Source of the DNA: Candidatus Coatesiibacteriota bacterium
Lineage (GTDB): Bacteria; RBG-13-66-14; B26-G2; JAUVZD01
Length of the DNA: 64,000 nt
NCBI GenBank assembly: GCA_030602715.1
Contig: JAUVZD010000001.1
Coordinates: 124,001-188,000 of the forward strand
Direction of reading: 5' to 3'
Below are positions 32,971 through 40,816 of this stretch, one piece after another. The notes under the pieces were generated by a model, which did not search any database, was not told the origin of the DNA, and saw nothing but the letters and a program-made list of their open reading frames with translations. Positions within the stretch are counted from its first letter, which is position 1. Every line of letters begins with the position of its first letter. A program made the position numbers and the translations under genes.

Positions 32971-33246
32971 TTGCCTATTCTGAAATCTTCCAAGAAGAGG
33001 ATGCGCACCTCTGAGAAGCGGCGTCTGCAAAACCAGATGGTTCGCTCTCGGGTCAAGACATATTTAAAGAAAGCTCGCATCGCCGTTGATTCCGGTGACG
33101 AGAAATCTGCAACAGAAGCACTGCAGGAGGCGTATTCCGCACTGGACGCCGCCGCCCGTAAGGGGGTTATCCATCGCAAAACCGCCGCCCGCAAGAAATC
33201 ACGGCTGGCGCGTCATTTCAACCGTCGTCTGTCCTCCAGAGAGTAG
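32971..33246 (+). CDS. rpsT: 30S ribosomal protein S20
   Basis: A 91-aa basic, helical protein that binds 16S rRNA early in 30S assembly. It begins MPILKSSKKRMRTSEKRRLQ and includes RSRVKTYLKKA and HRKTAARKKSRLARHFN, all typical of S20. The start is TTG at 32971, preceded three bases away by a strong AGGAGGAGAG; a UUG start is also used by rpsT in E. coli, where it supports autoregulation. It is monocistronic, with a consensus promoter and a terminator, and is isolated on the plus strand among minus-strand genes. Confidence 0.96.
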   Translation: MPILKSSKKRMRTSEKRRLQNQMVRSRVKTYLKKARIAVDSGDEKSATEALQEAYSALDAAARKGVIHRKTAARKKSRLARHFNRRLSSRE

Positions 33247-33271
33247 AGAAGAGAGAGAATGTCCTTGGCAA

Positions 33272-33296
33272 GCCCAGCTTCAAGCTGGGTTTTTTT
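33272..33296 (+). terminator. Intrinsic terminator of rpsT
   Basis: CCCAGC / GCTGGG with loop TTCAA, followed by seven T. The T-run overlaps the stop codon of the converging sppA gene. Confidence 0.9.
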
Positions 33297-34245
33297 ATCT
33301 CCAAACATATTGAATCGTGGGGTTGTCGTCAAAGATGCGGATGCTATCCTTACCGAATATGCCCTCAAGTATGCTTTTGGGTTCCTCAAACCGTATCACA
33401 CTGGGCTCCCCTTTTATGCCTATTTCATCCGCCACCGCCCAGATGACATCCTCCAGAGTTCCCAGTTCGTCTACCAATCCGTAATCCAGCGCCTGCCTGC
33501 CGGAGAAGACCCGTCCGTCAGCAAGCTCGTAGACCTTTTCAGTGACCAGAGCCTTCTTATTCTCCGCATCCTTTGGGAGAGAGAGTATTTCACCTATCGC
33601 CTCCAACCGTCCATCAACTACCGCCTCCACAAACTGGTCAAAGACATCGTCTATCATATCCTGCAGGATAGTCTTCTCCTCCTCGGTCATCTCCCGAAAT
33701 GAGGAGCCGATGTCCTTATACTCTCCTGTCTTTATCACCGTGAAGCGAAGTCCGATTTTGGAGAATAGTTCCTCCATATTCGGGAAGTTTAGGATAACCC
33801 CGATACTGCCGGTAATCGTGCCCGGATTGGCGTAGATTTTTTCACAAGCGGAAGCGATGTAGTAACCACCGGAGGCAGCAATTCCACCCAGGGAGGCAAA
33901 GACGGGCAGGTCATATTCCTCCCGGGTGCGCAGTATCTCCTGATATATCTCCTGGGAAGCGCCTACGGTTCCGCCGGGACTTTCAATGTGCAAGATTATC
34001 GCCCCCACGCTTCCATTTTTACGATGGCGTTTGAGCTGGCTGATTATGTCATCGGATTCATACAAGGTTCCTATTACATCAATGACCGCAATTTTCTTAG
34101 CCGAGACAAAGGGAATGTAGACCCCCTCTCCAATTCCGAAGAACCCCAGTGCCAGTAGCACCAGGATAGTTCCCACAGCTATCATCACGCATACCACTGA
34201 GATGATTAATATCGGCAGTATGCCGGTCTTTTTCCTCTGGCTCAT
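33295..34245 (-). CDS. sppA: Signal peptide peptidase SppA (S49)
   Basis: A 316-aa membrane-anchored serine protease that degrades leftover signal peptides. An N-terminal membrane helix (residues about 10-35) is followed by the S49 core: LHIESPGGTVGAS, IAASGGYYIAS with the catalytic Ser, ANPGTITGSIGVI, and the GEYKDIGSS segment with the candidate catalytic Lys. It is the short, single-domain form that assembles as an octamer. The start codon lies inside the stop of the upstream DUF4352-like gene. Confidence 0.93.
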   Translation of the reverse strand: MSQRKKTGILPILIISVVCVMIAVGTILVLLALGFFGIGEGVYIPFVSAKKIAVIDVIGTLYESDDIISQLKRHRKNGSVGAIILHIESPGGTVGASQEIYQEILRTREEYDLPVFASLGGIAASGGYYIASACEKIYANPGTITGSIGVILNFPNMEELFSKIGLRFTVIKTGEYKDIGSSFREMTEEEKTILQDMIDDVFDQFVEAVVDGRLEAIGEILSLPKDAENKKALVTEKVYELADGRVFSGRQALDYGLVDELGTLEDVIWAVADEIGIKGEPSVIRFEEPKSILEGIFGKDSIRIFDDNPTIQYVWR

Positions 34246-34733
34246 ATCTCTCCTTCCACCTCTAATCTTTTGTGAATCTCCCGGTTAAAAGTCTTGAATA
34301 CCAATTCATAGTATGGCGCCTTTTGAATATCAAATACGAGGATGCCCTCCATGTTCTCGCCGGCGTGCAGGTCCATAGTCCCCAAAAAATCATTCTGGGC
34401 GGAGCTTACCTCCTCATTACATAAAAATATCCGTTCGTCTTCTGTGTGGATGCTGAAATACTCGGGCTCAATGTGGATACTGTGTGAGCTCTTGTTCTTA
34501 ATAACCGTCCGGCAAACGAGATAGGCAAAGCCTGCAGAGGGTTTATAATCTAATCCCTTGCCGGCGGGAAGGCTTTTATAGATCTTTGCCTTGCTGACGG
34601 CGACACCCAGATAACGATTGTACTCCATCTCGGTCATCTTCTTGCTTTCGCAAGAGAAGGCGAGGGTTGAAGTTGTCAGGATGATTATAACCATCCTACA
34701 AATGGAGATATTTATCCTCCTTCCCTCATCCAC
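34242..34733 (-). CDS. DUF4352-like immunoglobulin-fold lipoprotein
   Basis: About 163 aa from GTG 34733, or 150 aa from ATG 34694; both give a signal segment ending at a lipobox-like LAFSC. A GGAAGGAGG stretch lies between them, so the true start is uncertain. The mature part (YLGVAVSKAKIYKS, then LVCRTVIKNKSSHSIHIEPEYFSIHTEDE in part, and HAGENMEGILVFDI) has the strand pattern of DUF4352/telomeric-repeat-factor-like beta sandwiches found in bacterial lipoproteins. It begins shortly after the TPR gene stop and overlaps sppA. Function unknown. Confidence 0.6.
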   Translation of the reverse strand: MDEGRRINISICRMVIIILTTSTLAFSCESKKMTEMEYNRYLGVAVSKAKIYKSLPAGKGLDYKPSAGFAYLVCRTVIKNKSSHSIHIEPEYFSIHTEDERIFLCNEEVSSAQNDFLGTMDLHAGENMEGILVFDIQKAPYYELVFKTFNREIHKRLEVEGEI

Positions 34734-34746
34734 CTTCCAGCGCCGG

Positions 34747-35499
34747 TCAATATCCCCGTATCTCCTGTAATCTGTCTCTGGCATAATCAGCCCACTTGGC
34801 GTTGGTTTCCCGTATATAAGCTTCCTTCCAGGCATGAATGGCACCTGCAATGTCCCCGCTTCGCTCGCAGATAATCGCCTTTGCCCTCCAGGCGGAGGTG
34901 TAATCCGGGTCTATTTTAATAAGTGTAGAGAGTTTTTCCAACGCCTCTTCTTCCTTTCCCTGCGAGTATAATACCATAGCAACATTGAACAACGCTACCT
35001 TGTGCTGGGGGTCTATCTGGAGAGCCCTCTGGTATTGTTCCTTGGACGCCTCCAGGTAGTCCATCTTCTGGTATAAGACTCCCAGGTTTATGCGGGCGGG
35101 AAGGAAATCCCTTTCCACCTGTAAACAGTTGAGATACTCGCTTATAGCTTCGTTCAAATCTCCGCTATATCGTCCCCCATCCCCCATTTCCCATATCACC
35201 GCAAGGTTGTAATGGACGATTGCCTTGCGCCCAAAATGGAGATTGACCTCATTGAGCTCCTGGCGAGCCCTCTCAAAGTCACCCAGGCGAGCGAGGTCAA
35301 CTGCACCATCCAGCCTCTCCTCAAAGATCAGCTCCTTGAGCTCACCTTCTTCAACGCCTGGAGTGATAGGTTCCCCATCCTCCTCGAGGGATGGGGGTTG
35401 AGTCGCCAATACCTGCTCCTGGCTGAGTGAGGGCTGGGGAAAAATTAAAGGGATGCTTAGAAGCGCTAAGCATCCCCATATCTTTACTCGTTCTATCAT
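34747..35499 (-). CDS. Secreted TPR protein
   Basis: A 250-aa exported protein: signal peptide of about 27 residues ending SLSQE, an acidic linker, then five or six tetratricopeptide repeats (ARQELNEVNLHFGRKAIVHYNLA, EYLNCLQVERDFLPARINLGVLY, QYQRALQIDPQHKVALFNVA, KLSTLIKIDPDYTSAWRAKA; each shown here only in part). TPR arrays bind peptides or scaffold envelope complexes. It sits in a tight run of unknown secreted genes between a GYF-RDD protein and SppA. Its start overlaps the stop of the 153-aa gene upstream by 4 bp. Confidence 0.78.
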   Translation of the reverse strand: MIERVKIWGCLALLSIPLIFPQPSLSQEQVLATQPPSLEEDGEPITPGVEEGELKELIFEERLDGAVDLARLGDFERARQELNEVNLHFGRKAIVHYNLAVIWEMGDGGRYSGDLNEAISEYLNCLQVERDFLPARINLGVLYQKMDYLEASKEQYQRALQIDPQHKVALFNVAMVLYSQGKEEEALEKLSTLIKIDPDYTSAWRAKAIICERSGDIAGAIHAWKEAYIRETNAKWADYARDRLQEIRGY

Positions 35500-35957
35500 T
35501 CGGTCAATCCCAGGAGGCTGTCAATACTACTTGAAATTGAGTATTCCCCTTTTCCGCCTTTTTCACTGCTTTTGACCACACTGCCGTCGCCGTCAAGCCA
35601 GGTCAGGCTCACTGTATAAGTGCTTCCGGATTTGGAGATTGAGCCGTAGATTATATTTACGGTATTTGGAAGCTTCTGACCCATCTTCAGCGCATCCTCA
35701 TGACTCACCTTTTCACCCAGGGATACATCCGCCCACTCCATCACCTTCTTGATATAGGGAATGGGCCAGAGTTTGTATCCCATATAGAGCATAGCGGTGC
35801 GCAGGTAGCTGGTAGATACCTCACTCAGGTTTATCTTATCCTTTCCGGCATAAAGATAGAAGATGGCGGTATCTGCGTCAACATCGGTTTCCTGGGCAAA
35901 TACGGCAAGGGGCAGAACGCTTATCACCAGAAGGAAGAGTAAAGATGTTTTTGCCAT
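35496..35957 (-). CDS. Secreted hypothetical protein, 153 aa
   Basis: An exported protein with a clean signal peptide (MAKTSLLFLLVISVLPLAVFAQ). The mature domain, from about residue 25, has an alternating helix/strand pattern including YLRTAMLYMGYKLWPIPY, the helix EDALKMGQKLPN, then strands VNIIYGSISKSGSTYTVSLTWLDGDGSVV. The strand part resembles the domain of periplasmic proteins that sense or scaffold (for example the FlgT/TolB N-terminal type), but I do not recognise a family. It overlaps the TPR gene by 4 bp. Confidence 0.6.
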   Translation of the reverse strand: MAKTSLLFLLVISVLPLAVFAQETDVDADTAIFYLYAGKDKINLSEVSTSYLRTAMLYMGYKLWPIPYIKKVMEWADVSLGEKVSHEDALKMGQKLPNTVNIIYGSISKSGSTYTVSLTWLDGDGSVVKSSEKGGKGEYSISSSIDSLLGLTE

Positions 35958-35973
35958 ACGACCCCCTTTTCGG

Positions 35974-36516
35974 CTACCGCGAGATAAACTCGTGATAGGT
36001 TTTTATTCTGTTTTGCATATTTTTCAGATTGTTGAGAATCAAACTGCTGTCAGTTTTCTGAATCCCCTTAATATAAAGTAGTAAGCGGTCATCCAAATCC
36101 TCATTAGAGTGGGCGAACTGGGATAGGGTTACCTCGTGGCGGAACATTCTGCGGATACTTCGGGAGTATGAATACATGGTCTCCACTAAATCAACATAAG
36201 CCCTCTCCTCAACACTTATATCAGGGGGAAGGGAGACATTGCTCCCACCCAACGACAGGCGGGCATAGAAGCGGGCGTTCTCCAGGGTCAATACCAGCAT
36301 CTCTATCTCTTTATAAAGTTTGCCCTGGTTTTCGGAGACCTCCTTGGGGAAGATGGCTACGATACGGTCCAGGAGTTTGCAGGCGTGCTCAAAATGGGCG
36401 TCCCGCTCTAAGATAAAGAGTTCCCGGTTCCTGAGAATCTTGGAGCTTTCTTCATGACCGGAATCTTTGGTTTTGCGAGCAGGTGGTTTAGAGCGTTTCT
36501 TGATACTCTGGCTCAT
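35974..36516 (-). CDS. Cytoplasmic helical hypothetical protein, 180 aa
   Basis: No family recognised. The N-terminus is strongly basic (MSQSIKKRSKPPARKTK), followed by a predominantly alpha-helical domain with long amphipathic helices (FILERDAHFEHACKLLDRIV; KLYKEIEMLVLTLENARFYARL) and no signal peptide, membrane helix or cysteine motif. The first 29 bp overlap the end of the GYF-RDD gene, so expression is coupled to it. It is the only apparently cytoplasmic soluble product in this envelope cluster and may be a cytoplasmic partner of the GYF-RDD protein. Confidence 0.55.
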   Translation of the reverse strand: MSQSIKKRSKPPARKTKDSGHEESSKILRNRELFILERDAHFEHACKLLDRIVAIFPKEVSENQGKLYKEIEMLVLTLENARFYARLSLGGSNVSLPPDISVEERAYVDLVETMYSYSRSIRRMFRHEVTLSQFAHSNEDLDDRLLLYIKGIQKTDSSLILNNLKNMQNRIKTYHEFISR

Positions 36517-37903
36517 AGTTGGTGATGATGGTTCCGGCGATAAAATCGCCTATTCTGCGTCCGTTCTTGGAGAAGAATATTATCAGGATATCTAGCAGTG
36601 TTAAAGGGGGCACCAGGAAGAAGATGTTGCGTATGAAGGAACGGAGTACTCCACAGGAACGACCATTTTTTCTGGAGACATAGATACCGCTTATCTTCTT
36701 CCCCAAGGAACCGTTTCGGGTGAACCCATCACGGAACAAGAAGTAAAATAGGAATATCCCCCCACATATTGAAGCCAGAAGTATTTGGTCCTGATATTGT
36801 GTCTGCGATGGATAGAAGGGATGATAGTTTAGGGCGGAAAGCACCAGTAAGACGACCATGAATGTGCCGGCGATGATTAATGTATCCACAAAGATAGCGA
36901 AAAGACGACGGAGTTTGGTGAGTTGGTTATAAACTCCCACCTTTGCATCAATGGTATCCTCGTCAATCATAGCTGTAGGGATCAGGAAGGCTTTGGAGGG
37001 TTTAACGCCGGAGACATCAATCTTATGAGTCTCTTCCTTACTCAACCAAGCCGGCTTTTTTGCTTTGGCTTCCGCCTCTGCCTCCAACTCCTCGGTGCCC
37101 GCCTCCTCCGGAGGGGCGGTCTCCACGGCTGTGATGGGAGGAGTGAGGTCGGATTCGGAGGTTCTCTCCCCCACTTCCAAACCCTCTATGTCTTCAGTCT
37201 CCTCGAGAGTCAGGTCCAGAGGCGGGACGGCAGGCGGAAGGATATCCGCCTCGGTGGTTGGGGGAGTGGAGGACGGTTCAACAACCGTGGCTGGTGGAGG
37301 AAATTCTTCCACGGGGGGAGCTGGGATAGAAGGTTTCTCGGCATCAGGCGGTGTTGGTGGTCGCAATTGCTCAAAGAGCTTGCTAATCTCAGCGGAAGCT
37401 TCAATCAATCTCCATTCACTACCGTCATAAAAATATGTCTTTGGGGAGATCTCGCCCCTTGCCGCCAGCTGTTCCAGCTCCTCCCAGCTCAGCGGTCCTT
37501 TAGCTTCACCCCGAATGCTGACGAAATACTTTTCAGCAATCGGTATTTTAGCGAATATGTCCCTCAGAACGGAAATCTGCTCCGCCCTATCCCAGGCGTT
37601 GCTGGTCATATTCCAGACCATATCATCGGGGGATAATTTTCCCTTGCCGGCTAGGTCCTGCAATTCGTCTAACGAAAGCGGACCGAGAACTCTACCGTCT
37701 ATGTTGAGAATATACCCCGCTTTCTTCTTGTCAACGAATGAGCTCTGGAAGAGGGGAAATTCTTCCAGCTTGACCCACCGATTACTGTCCTCATCCCAGA
37801 CCAGGTCCTCTCCCTTAACCCTGCCCTGGGAGATGAACTGAGCAACTTGCTCCTCGGTATAAGGTCCGTAGCGTTTGGAACCGATGGTTAAGTAATGGCG
37901 CAT
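36488..37903 (-). CDS. Triple GYF_2-RDD membrane protein
   Basis: A 471-aa protein. Three tandem GYF_2 (DUF4339) domains occupy about residues 1-185, each with a Y/F-x-GP-(Y/L)-x3-(E/Q)L and W-x5-W type core (YGPYTEEQVAQFI, LGPLSLDELQDL, KGPLSWEELEQL). A Pro/Glu-rich disordered linker of about 120 residues follows, then an RDD domain with at least three membrane helices at 340-460, containing FLFRDGFTRNGSLGKKISGIYV. GYF domains bind proline-rich peptides, so this is probably a membrane receptor or scaffold. It heads the cluster through to sppA and is preceded by a palindrome-bearing promoter. Confidence 0.85.
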   Translation of the reverse strand: MRHYLTIGSKRYGPYTEEQVAQFISQGRVKGEDLVWDEDSNRWVKLEEFPLFQSSFVDKKKAGYILNIDGRVLGPLSLDELQDLAGKGKLSPDDMVWNMTSNAWDRAEQISVLRDIFAKIPIAEKYFVSIRGEAKGPLSWEELEQLAARGEISPKTYFYDGSEWRLIEASAEISKLFEQLRPPTPPDAEKPSIPAPPVEEFPPPATVVEPSSTPPTTEADILPPAVPPLDLTLEETEDIEGLEVGERTSESDLTPPITAVETAPPEEAGTEELEAEAEAKAKKPAWLSKEETHKIDVSGVKPSKAFLIPTAMIDEDTIDAKVGVYNQLTKLRRLFAIFVDTLIIAGTFMVVLLVLSALNYHPFYPSQTQYQDQILLASICGGIFLFYFLFRDGFTRNGSLGKKISGIYVSRKNGRSCGVLRSFIRNIFFLVPPLTLLDILIIFFSKNGRRIGDFIAGTIITNYEPEYQETL

Positions 37904-37960
37904 ATTTTCCTCTCTTGTAATACAATCAGGCTTGGAATAAACGTCTATTCTAGTTAATAT

Positions 37961-37990
37961 ATTTTACCACATTTTGGTAAAAAAATTCAA
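37961..37990 (-). promoter_or_regulatory. Promoter of GYF-RDD unit with palindrome
   Basis: Minus strand TTGAAT (37985-37990), 18-bp spacer, TAAAAT (37961-37966). The inverted repeat TTTTACC / GGTAAAA (37962-37968, 37976-37982, 7-bp centre) covers the spacer and the -10 box and is a candidate repressor site. Confidence 0.5.
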
Positions 37991-38030
37991 GTAATTCTTT
38001 GAATAATGGGCTCACTCTCCGTTTGTTTAG

Positions 38031-38056
38031 AGCCCCCCAATACAATTTGGGGGGCT
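38031..38056 (-). terminator. Hairpin after tRNA-Arg
   Basis: Ten-bp perfect stem AGCCCCCCAA / TTGGGGGGCT (38031-38040 with 38047-38056), 7 bp after the tRNA 3' end on the minus strand. No long T-run follows, but stem strength supports termination. Confidence 0.65.
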
Positions 38057-38062
38057 TGGGTC

Positions 38063-38137
38063 TGCGCCCGAGTGGACTCGAACCACCGGCACGCGGCTTA
38101 GGAAACCGCTGCTCTATCCTAACTGAGCTACGGGCGC
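38063..38137 (-). tRNA. tRNA-Arg (anticodon CCU)
   Basis: Full cloverleaf on the minus strand: acceptor GCGCCCG/CGGGCGC, D-stem GCTC/GAGC, anticodon stem GCGGT/GCCGC with loop TTCCTAA, T-loop TTCGAGT, discriminator A. CCA is not encoded. It begins 8 bp after the apt stop and so may be transcribed with it. Confidence 0.96.
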
Positions 38138-38144
38138 TCTGTCT

Positions 38145-38666
38145 TTACTCATATTTGATAAGGCTTATGATTTCGTAATCCTCTATCTTCTTGCGTCCCT
38201 CCAGGAATGCCAGCTCAATGACGAAGGCGATGGCTGAGACCACTCCGCCGGCTTTCTCAACCAGGCGGGCGGTAGCCTGTGCGGTTCCTCCGGTAGCCAG
38301 CAGGTCATCAATGATTAAAACCCGTTCCCCCTCATTTATTGCGTCAATGTGCATCTCCACGGAATCTGTGCCGTACTCCAGCTCGTAGCTCTCGGTTATA
38401 ATTTTGTGTGGTAGTTTACCCTGTTTGCGCACAATAGCATGGCCACAGCCCAGCTTATGAGCCAATGCCCCACCGAAGATGAACCCCCGGGATTCTATGG
38501 AGGCAATCTTATCAATCTTTTTCCCGCTCAGCGCCTTCGCAAAATCGTCAATAGATTTGCGGAAAGCCCGGCTGTCAAGCAGGAGGGGGGTGATATCTTT
38601 GAAGCCGATTCCCGGTTTAGGAAAATCCATCACCTCACGAATGTAACTCTCAAGATTGATGCTCAT
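38145..38666 (-). CDS. apt: Adenine phosphoribosyltransferase
   Basis: A 173-aa purine-salvage enzyme that makes AMP from adenine and PRPP. It begins MSINLESYIREVMDFPKPGI with FKDITPLL, has the adenine-pocket segment IESRGFIFGGALA, the RKQGKLPH flexible loop and the PRPP motif VLIIDDLLATGGTA. ATG 38666 overlaps the sigma-factor stop as TAATG, so the two are translationally coupled; an upstream in-frame start at 38693 would extend into sigma coding sequence. The length is normal for Apt. Confidence 0.95.
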   Translation of the reverse strand: MSINLESYIREVMDFPKPGIGFKDITPLLLDSRAFRKSIDDFAKALSGKKIDKIASIESRGFIFGGALAHKLGCGHAIVRKQGKLPHKIITESYELEYGTDSVEMHIDAINEGERVLIIDDLLATGGTAQATARLVEKAGGVVSAIAFVIELAFLEGRKKIEDYEIISLIKYE

Positions 38667-39703
38667 TATGTGGTATCTCCTTCCTCCAACCAATCTACCA
38701 GTTTCTGTCTCTCCAGGGCAAGTTCACGCATCTTGCGAATGGCTTTCTCCTCCAATTGGCGCACCCGTTCTCGGGTAATTCCCAGCCTCATTCCAATCTC
38801 CTTCAATGTCAGGGTTTCACCTTCAAAGAGCCCGAAGCGCAACTCAATAACACGTTGTTCCTTGGGGGTCAGTTTTTTCAGCAGTTCCAGGAGATATTCG
38901 TTGCGGAGGATCTGGAAGACCGCATCCGAGGGGATCTTGCTGGATTTGTCTTCCACAATATCCATCAGCCTCAACTCGTTGTCGGGGTCCAAGTAGGTGT
39001 CCAAGCTCTGGGTCTGCTTTTCTACGGCAATAACCTGCTTGGCTTTATCAAGGGAAATACCCATCTCCTTGGCTATCTCCTCCAGGGTTGGATTGCGTCC
39101 GGGGATATTGGAGAGTTTCTTTTTGGTGTTGAAGTAGCGATTTATCAGCTCCACCATATGCACCGGTAGGCGGATGGTTCGGGCTTTGCTCGCCAGAGCT
39201 CGGGAAATGGATTGGCGAATCCACCATGAGGCATAGGTGGAGAACATAAACCCCTTACGATAGTCAAACCTTTCCACCGCCTTTATCAATCCCAGATTCC
39301 CCTCCTCAATCAGGTCCATGAAGGAGAGCCCCCGATTCAGATAATTTTTGGCGATGTTTATCACCAGCCGAAGGTTGGAAAGTATCATCGCCTTCTGGGC
39401 TTCAATGTCCCCCTCAAAAGCCTTCTTTGCCAGGATGCGAGCGTCATCCGGTGAAAGAACCGGTATCTGGGACAATTCCTTCAAATATATTCCTAAAGTG
39501 GAATACCCCCTAATATCACCGTCATCGGCTTTCTTTCTTTCCTTCTTCCGCCTCTTCATCTCCACCCCGCCTATGGCGGGGGAGGATTCCCGTGTCTCTT
39601 TTGTCTCCTTCTTCTCGGTTCTTTTCAGGGTCTGTTTGCTGGTTCCCTTTTTGGCATTGTCTTTGCTTGAGGAGGGTTTCTTTTCTTTCCTCTTCTTGGA
39701 CAT
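38666..39703 (-). CDS. Sigma-70 family RNA polymerase sigma factor (RpoD/RpoS type)
   Basis: A 345-aa group 1/2 sigma factor lacking region 1.1. The first ~70 residues are Lys/Glu-rich and low complexity, and contain a CCCCGCC-TAT-GGCGGGG palindrome that encodes SPAIGGVE. Region 1.2/2 follows (STLGIYLKELSQIPVLSPDDA, LRLVINIAKNYLNRGLSFMDLIEEGNLGLIKAVERFDY, FSTYASWWIRQSI), then region 3 (LPVHMVELINR) and region 4 (LTPKEQRVIELRFGL, LTLKEIGMRLGITRERVRQLE; each within 20-residue blocks). Region 2.4/4.2 would read TATAAT/TTGACA-type promoters, matching those seen here. Whether it is the primary sigma is not certain. Confidence 0.93.
   Translation of the reverse strand: MSKKRKEKKPSSSKDNAKKGTSKQTLKRTEKKETKETRESSPAIGGVEMKRRKKERKKADDGDIRGYSTLGIYLKELSQIPVLSPDDARILAKKAFEGDIEAQKAMILSNLRLVINIAKNYLNRGLSFMDLIEEGNLGLIKAVERFDYRKGFMFSTYASWWIRQSISRALASKARTIRLPVHMVELINRYFNTKKKLSNIPGRNPTLEEIAKEMGISLDKAKQVIAVEKQTQSLDTYLDPDNELRLMDIVEDKSSKIPSDAVFQILRNEYLLELLKKLTPKEQRVIELRFGLFEGETLTLKEIGMRLGITRERVRQLEEKAIRKMRELALERQKLVDWLEEGDTT
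39563..39583. repeat. CCCCGCC-TAT-GGCGGGG palindrome in sigma gene
   Basis: Seven-bp arms at 39565-39571 and 39575-39581. The left flank CACCCCGCC is identical to the core of the element in the HU gene at 27541, and the sequence lies in frame in the disordered N-terminal region of the sigma factor. Confidence 0.65.
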
Positions 39704-39724
39704 CTATAGTTTTTTCACTCTCCG

Positions 39725-40003
39725 TTAAACGCTGGGGTGGACATCAAAATATCTGAACTCACCGATATATTTCCGTTCGTCAACAATCACATCGCTGATT
39801 CTGGCACCGCCGGGTCCTTGGCGGATTTTCTCAATGAAAATGGAGATGTTCTCATCCTCCCCCTCAGCCATTATCTCCACATCACCGCTTCTGCAATTGC
39901 GCACCCATCCCAACACTCCAAAAGCATCCGCCTGGCGGACGACAAAATACCTGAACCCGACCCCCTGAACCATTCCCTTGATCAACAGATGCACCCTGCG
40001 CAT
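39725..40003 (-). CDS. acyP: Acylphosphatase
   Basis: A 92-aa acylphosphatase that hydrolyses carboxyl-phosphate bonds such as acetyl or carbamoyl phosphate. The phosphate-binding loop GMVQGVGFRYFV (Arg as the catalytic residue) and the NCRSGDVEIMAEG segment with the conserved Asn are intact. GGGGGAG lies upstream of the ATG at 40003. It is 22 bp upstream of the sigma gene and 3 bp after the LOG-family gene, so the order LOG-acyP-sigma-apt-tRNA-Arg forms one directional run. Confidence 0.93.
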   Translation of the reverse strand: MRRVHLLIKGMVQGVGFRYFVVRQADAFGVLGWVRNCRSGDVEIMAEGEDENISIFIEKIRQGPGGARISDVIVDERKYIGEFRYFDVHPSV

Positions 40004-40006
40004 ACC

Positions 40007-40483
40007 CTACTCCCCCGGTTGGGCACCGCCGATGGTTGTGAATGCCCAGTCAACCGCCTCTTTAGGGTTTTCTGCTATGTAGACGCCGGGGATTTCCCAA
40101 TCCAGAAGCAGACCGGCGACGGGTCTGCCGATATTCAGCGCCAGGGCAATCTCCGAGAGGGTACCGTATGAGCCGTCAACCGCTATGACCGCCTGACCAC
40201 AGGCTACCACCAGAACATTACGAGCCCGATTGAGACCGGTGGGGATGATGATGTTCACATAGGGATTGGCATGATGGTGTTCATAGGTGGGCAGAATACC
40301 CACCACCATTCCACCGGCTTCCTTTGCGCCGCGGCTGGCTTCCTCCATCACCCCTCCCAGACCACCGCTGAACAACACTCCCCCTCCTTCGGCTATCAGA
40401 CGCCCCACCTCAAAGGCTGTTTCCCGGGCGTTCTTCCTAGGCGATGAAGCTCCAACAACGCTTATCTGGGGAGGAGAGGACAT
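40007..40483 (-). CDS. LOG/TIGR00725-type nucleotide-binding Rossmann protein
   Basis: A 158-aa single-domain protein of the TIGR00725/lysine-decarboxylase-like (LOG) superfamily. It starts with SVVGASSP and a glycine-rich GGVLFSGGLGGVMEEASRGA segment; the latter corresponds to the GGGxxGxMG nucleotide loop of cytokinin-activating LOG proteins. YGTLSEIALALN corresponds to the PGGxGTxxE motif. LOG proteins cleave nucleotide 5'-monophosphates to the free base and ribose phosphate; the exact substrate of this subgroup is not known. ATG 40483 is used; an in-frame TTG lies three codons earlier. Confidence 0.8.
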   Translation of the reverse strand: MSSPPQISVVGASSPRKNARETAFEVGRLIAEGGGVLFSGGLGGVMEEASRGAKEAGGMVVGILPTYEHHHANPYVNIIIPTGLNRARNVLVVACGQAVIAVDGSYGTLSEIALALNIGRPVAGLLLDWEIPGVYIAENPKEAVDWAFTTIGGAQPGE

Positions 40484-40544
40484 ATTTCTCAAGATAAAAC
40501 CCTGCTTACCAGAATTGCCTGGCTAGCAGGGGGTGACCAAGGCT

Positions 40545-40619
<75 letters not shown>

Positions 40620-40647
40620 ATGATAAAATGTTTAACGAGTAATTCAA

Positions 40648-40676
40648 AACATAATATCCTGAATCAACTTTATCAA
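40648..40676 (-). promoter_or_regulatory. Promoter of tRNA-Pro(GGG)
   Basis: Minus strand TTGATA (40671-40676), 17-bp spacer, TATGTT (40648-40653), about 30 bp upstream of the tRNA. Confidence 0.6.
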
Positions 40677-40687
40677 GCTCAAAAGAA

Positions 40688-40762
<75 letters not shown>

Positions 40763-40772
40763 CCGGAGGATG

Positions 40773-40801
40773 ATGCTATCATATTGATGGTGCAAAGGCA
40801 A
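40773..40801 (-). promoter_or_regulatory. Promoter of tRNA-Pro(CGG)
   Basis: Minus strand TTGCCT (40796-40801), 17-bp spacer, TAGCAT (40773-40778), about 10 bp upstream of the tRNA 5' end. Confidence 0.6.
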
Positions 40802-40816
40802 GTAGTTTTCGTTCCG

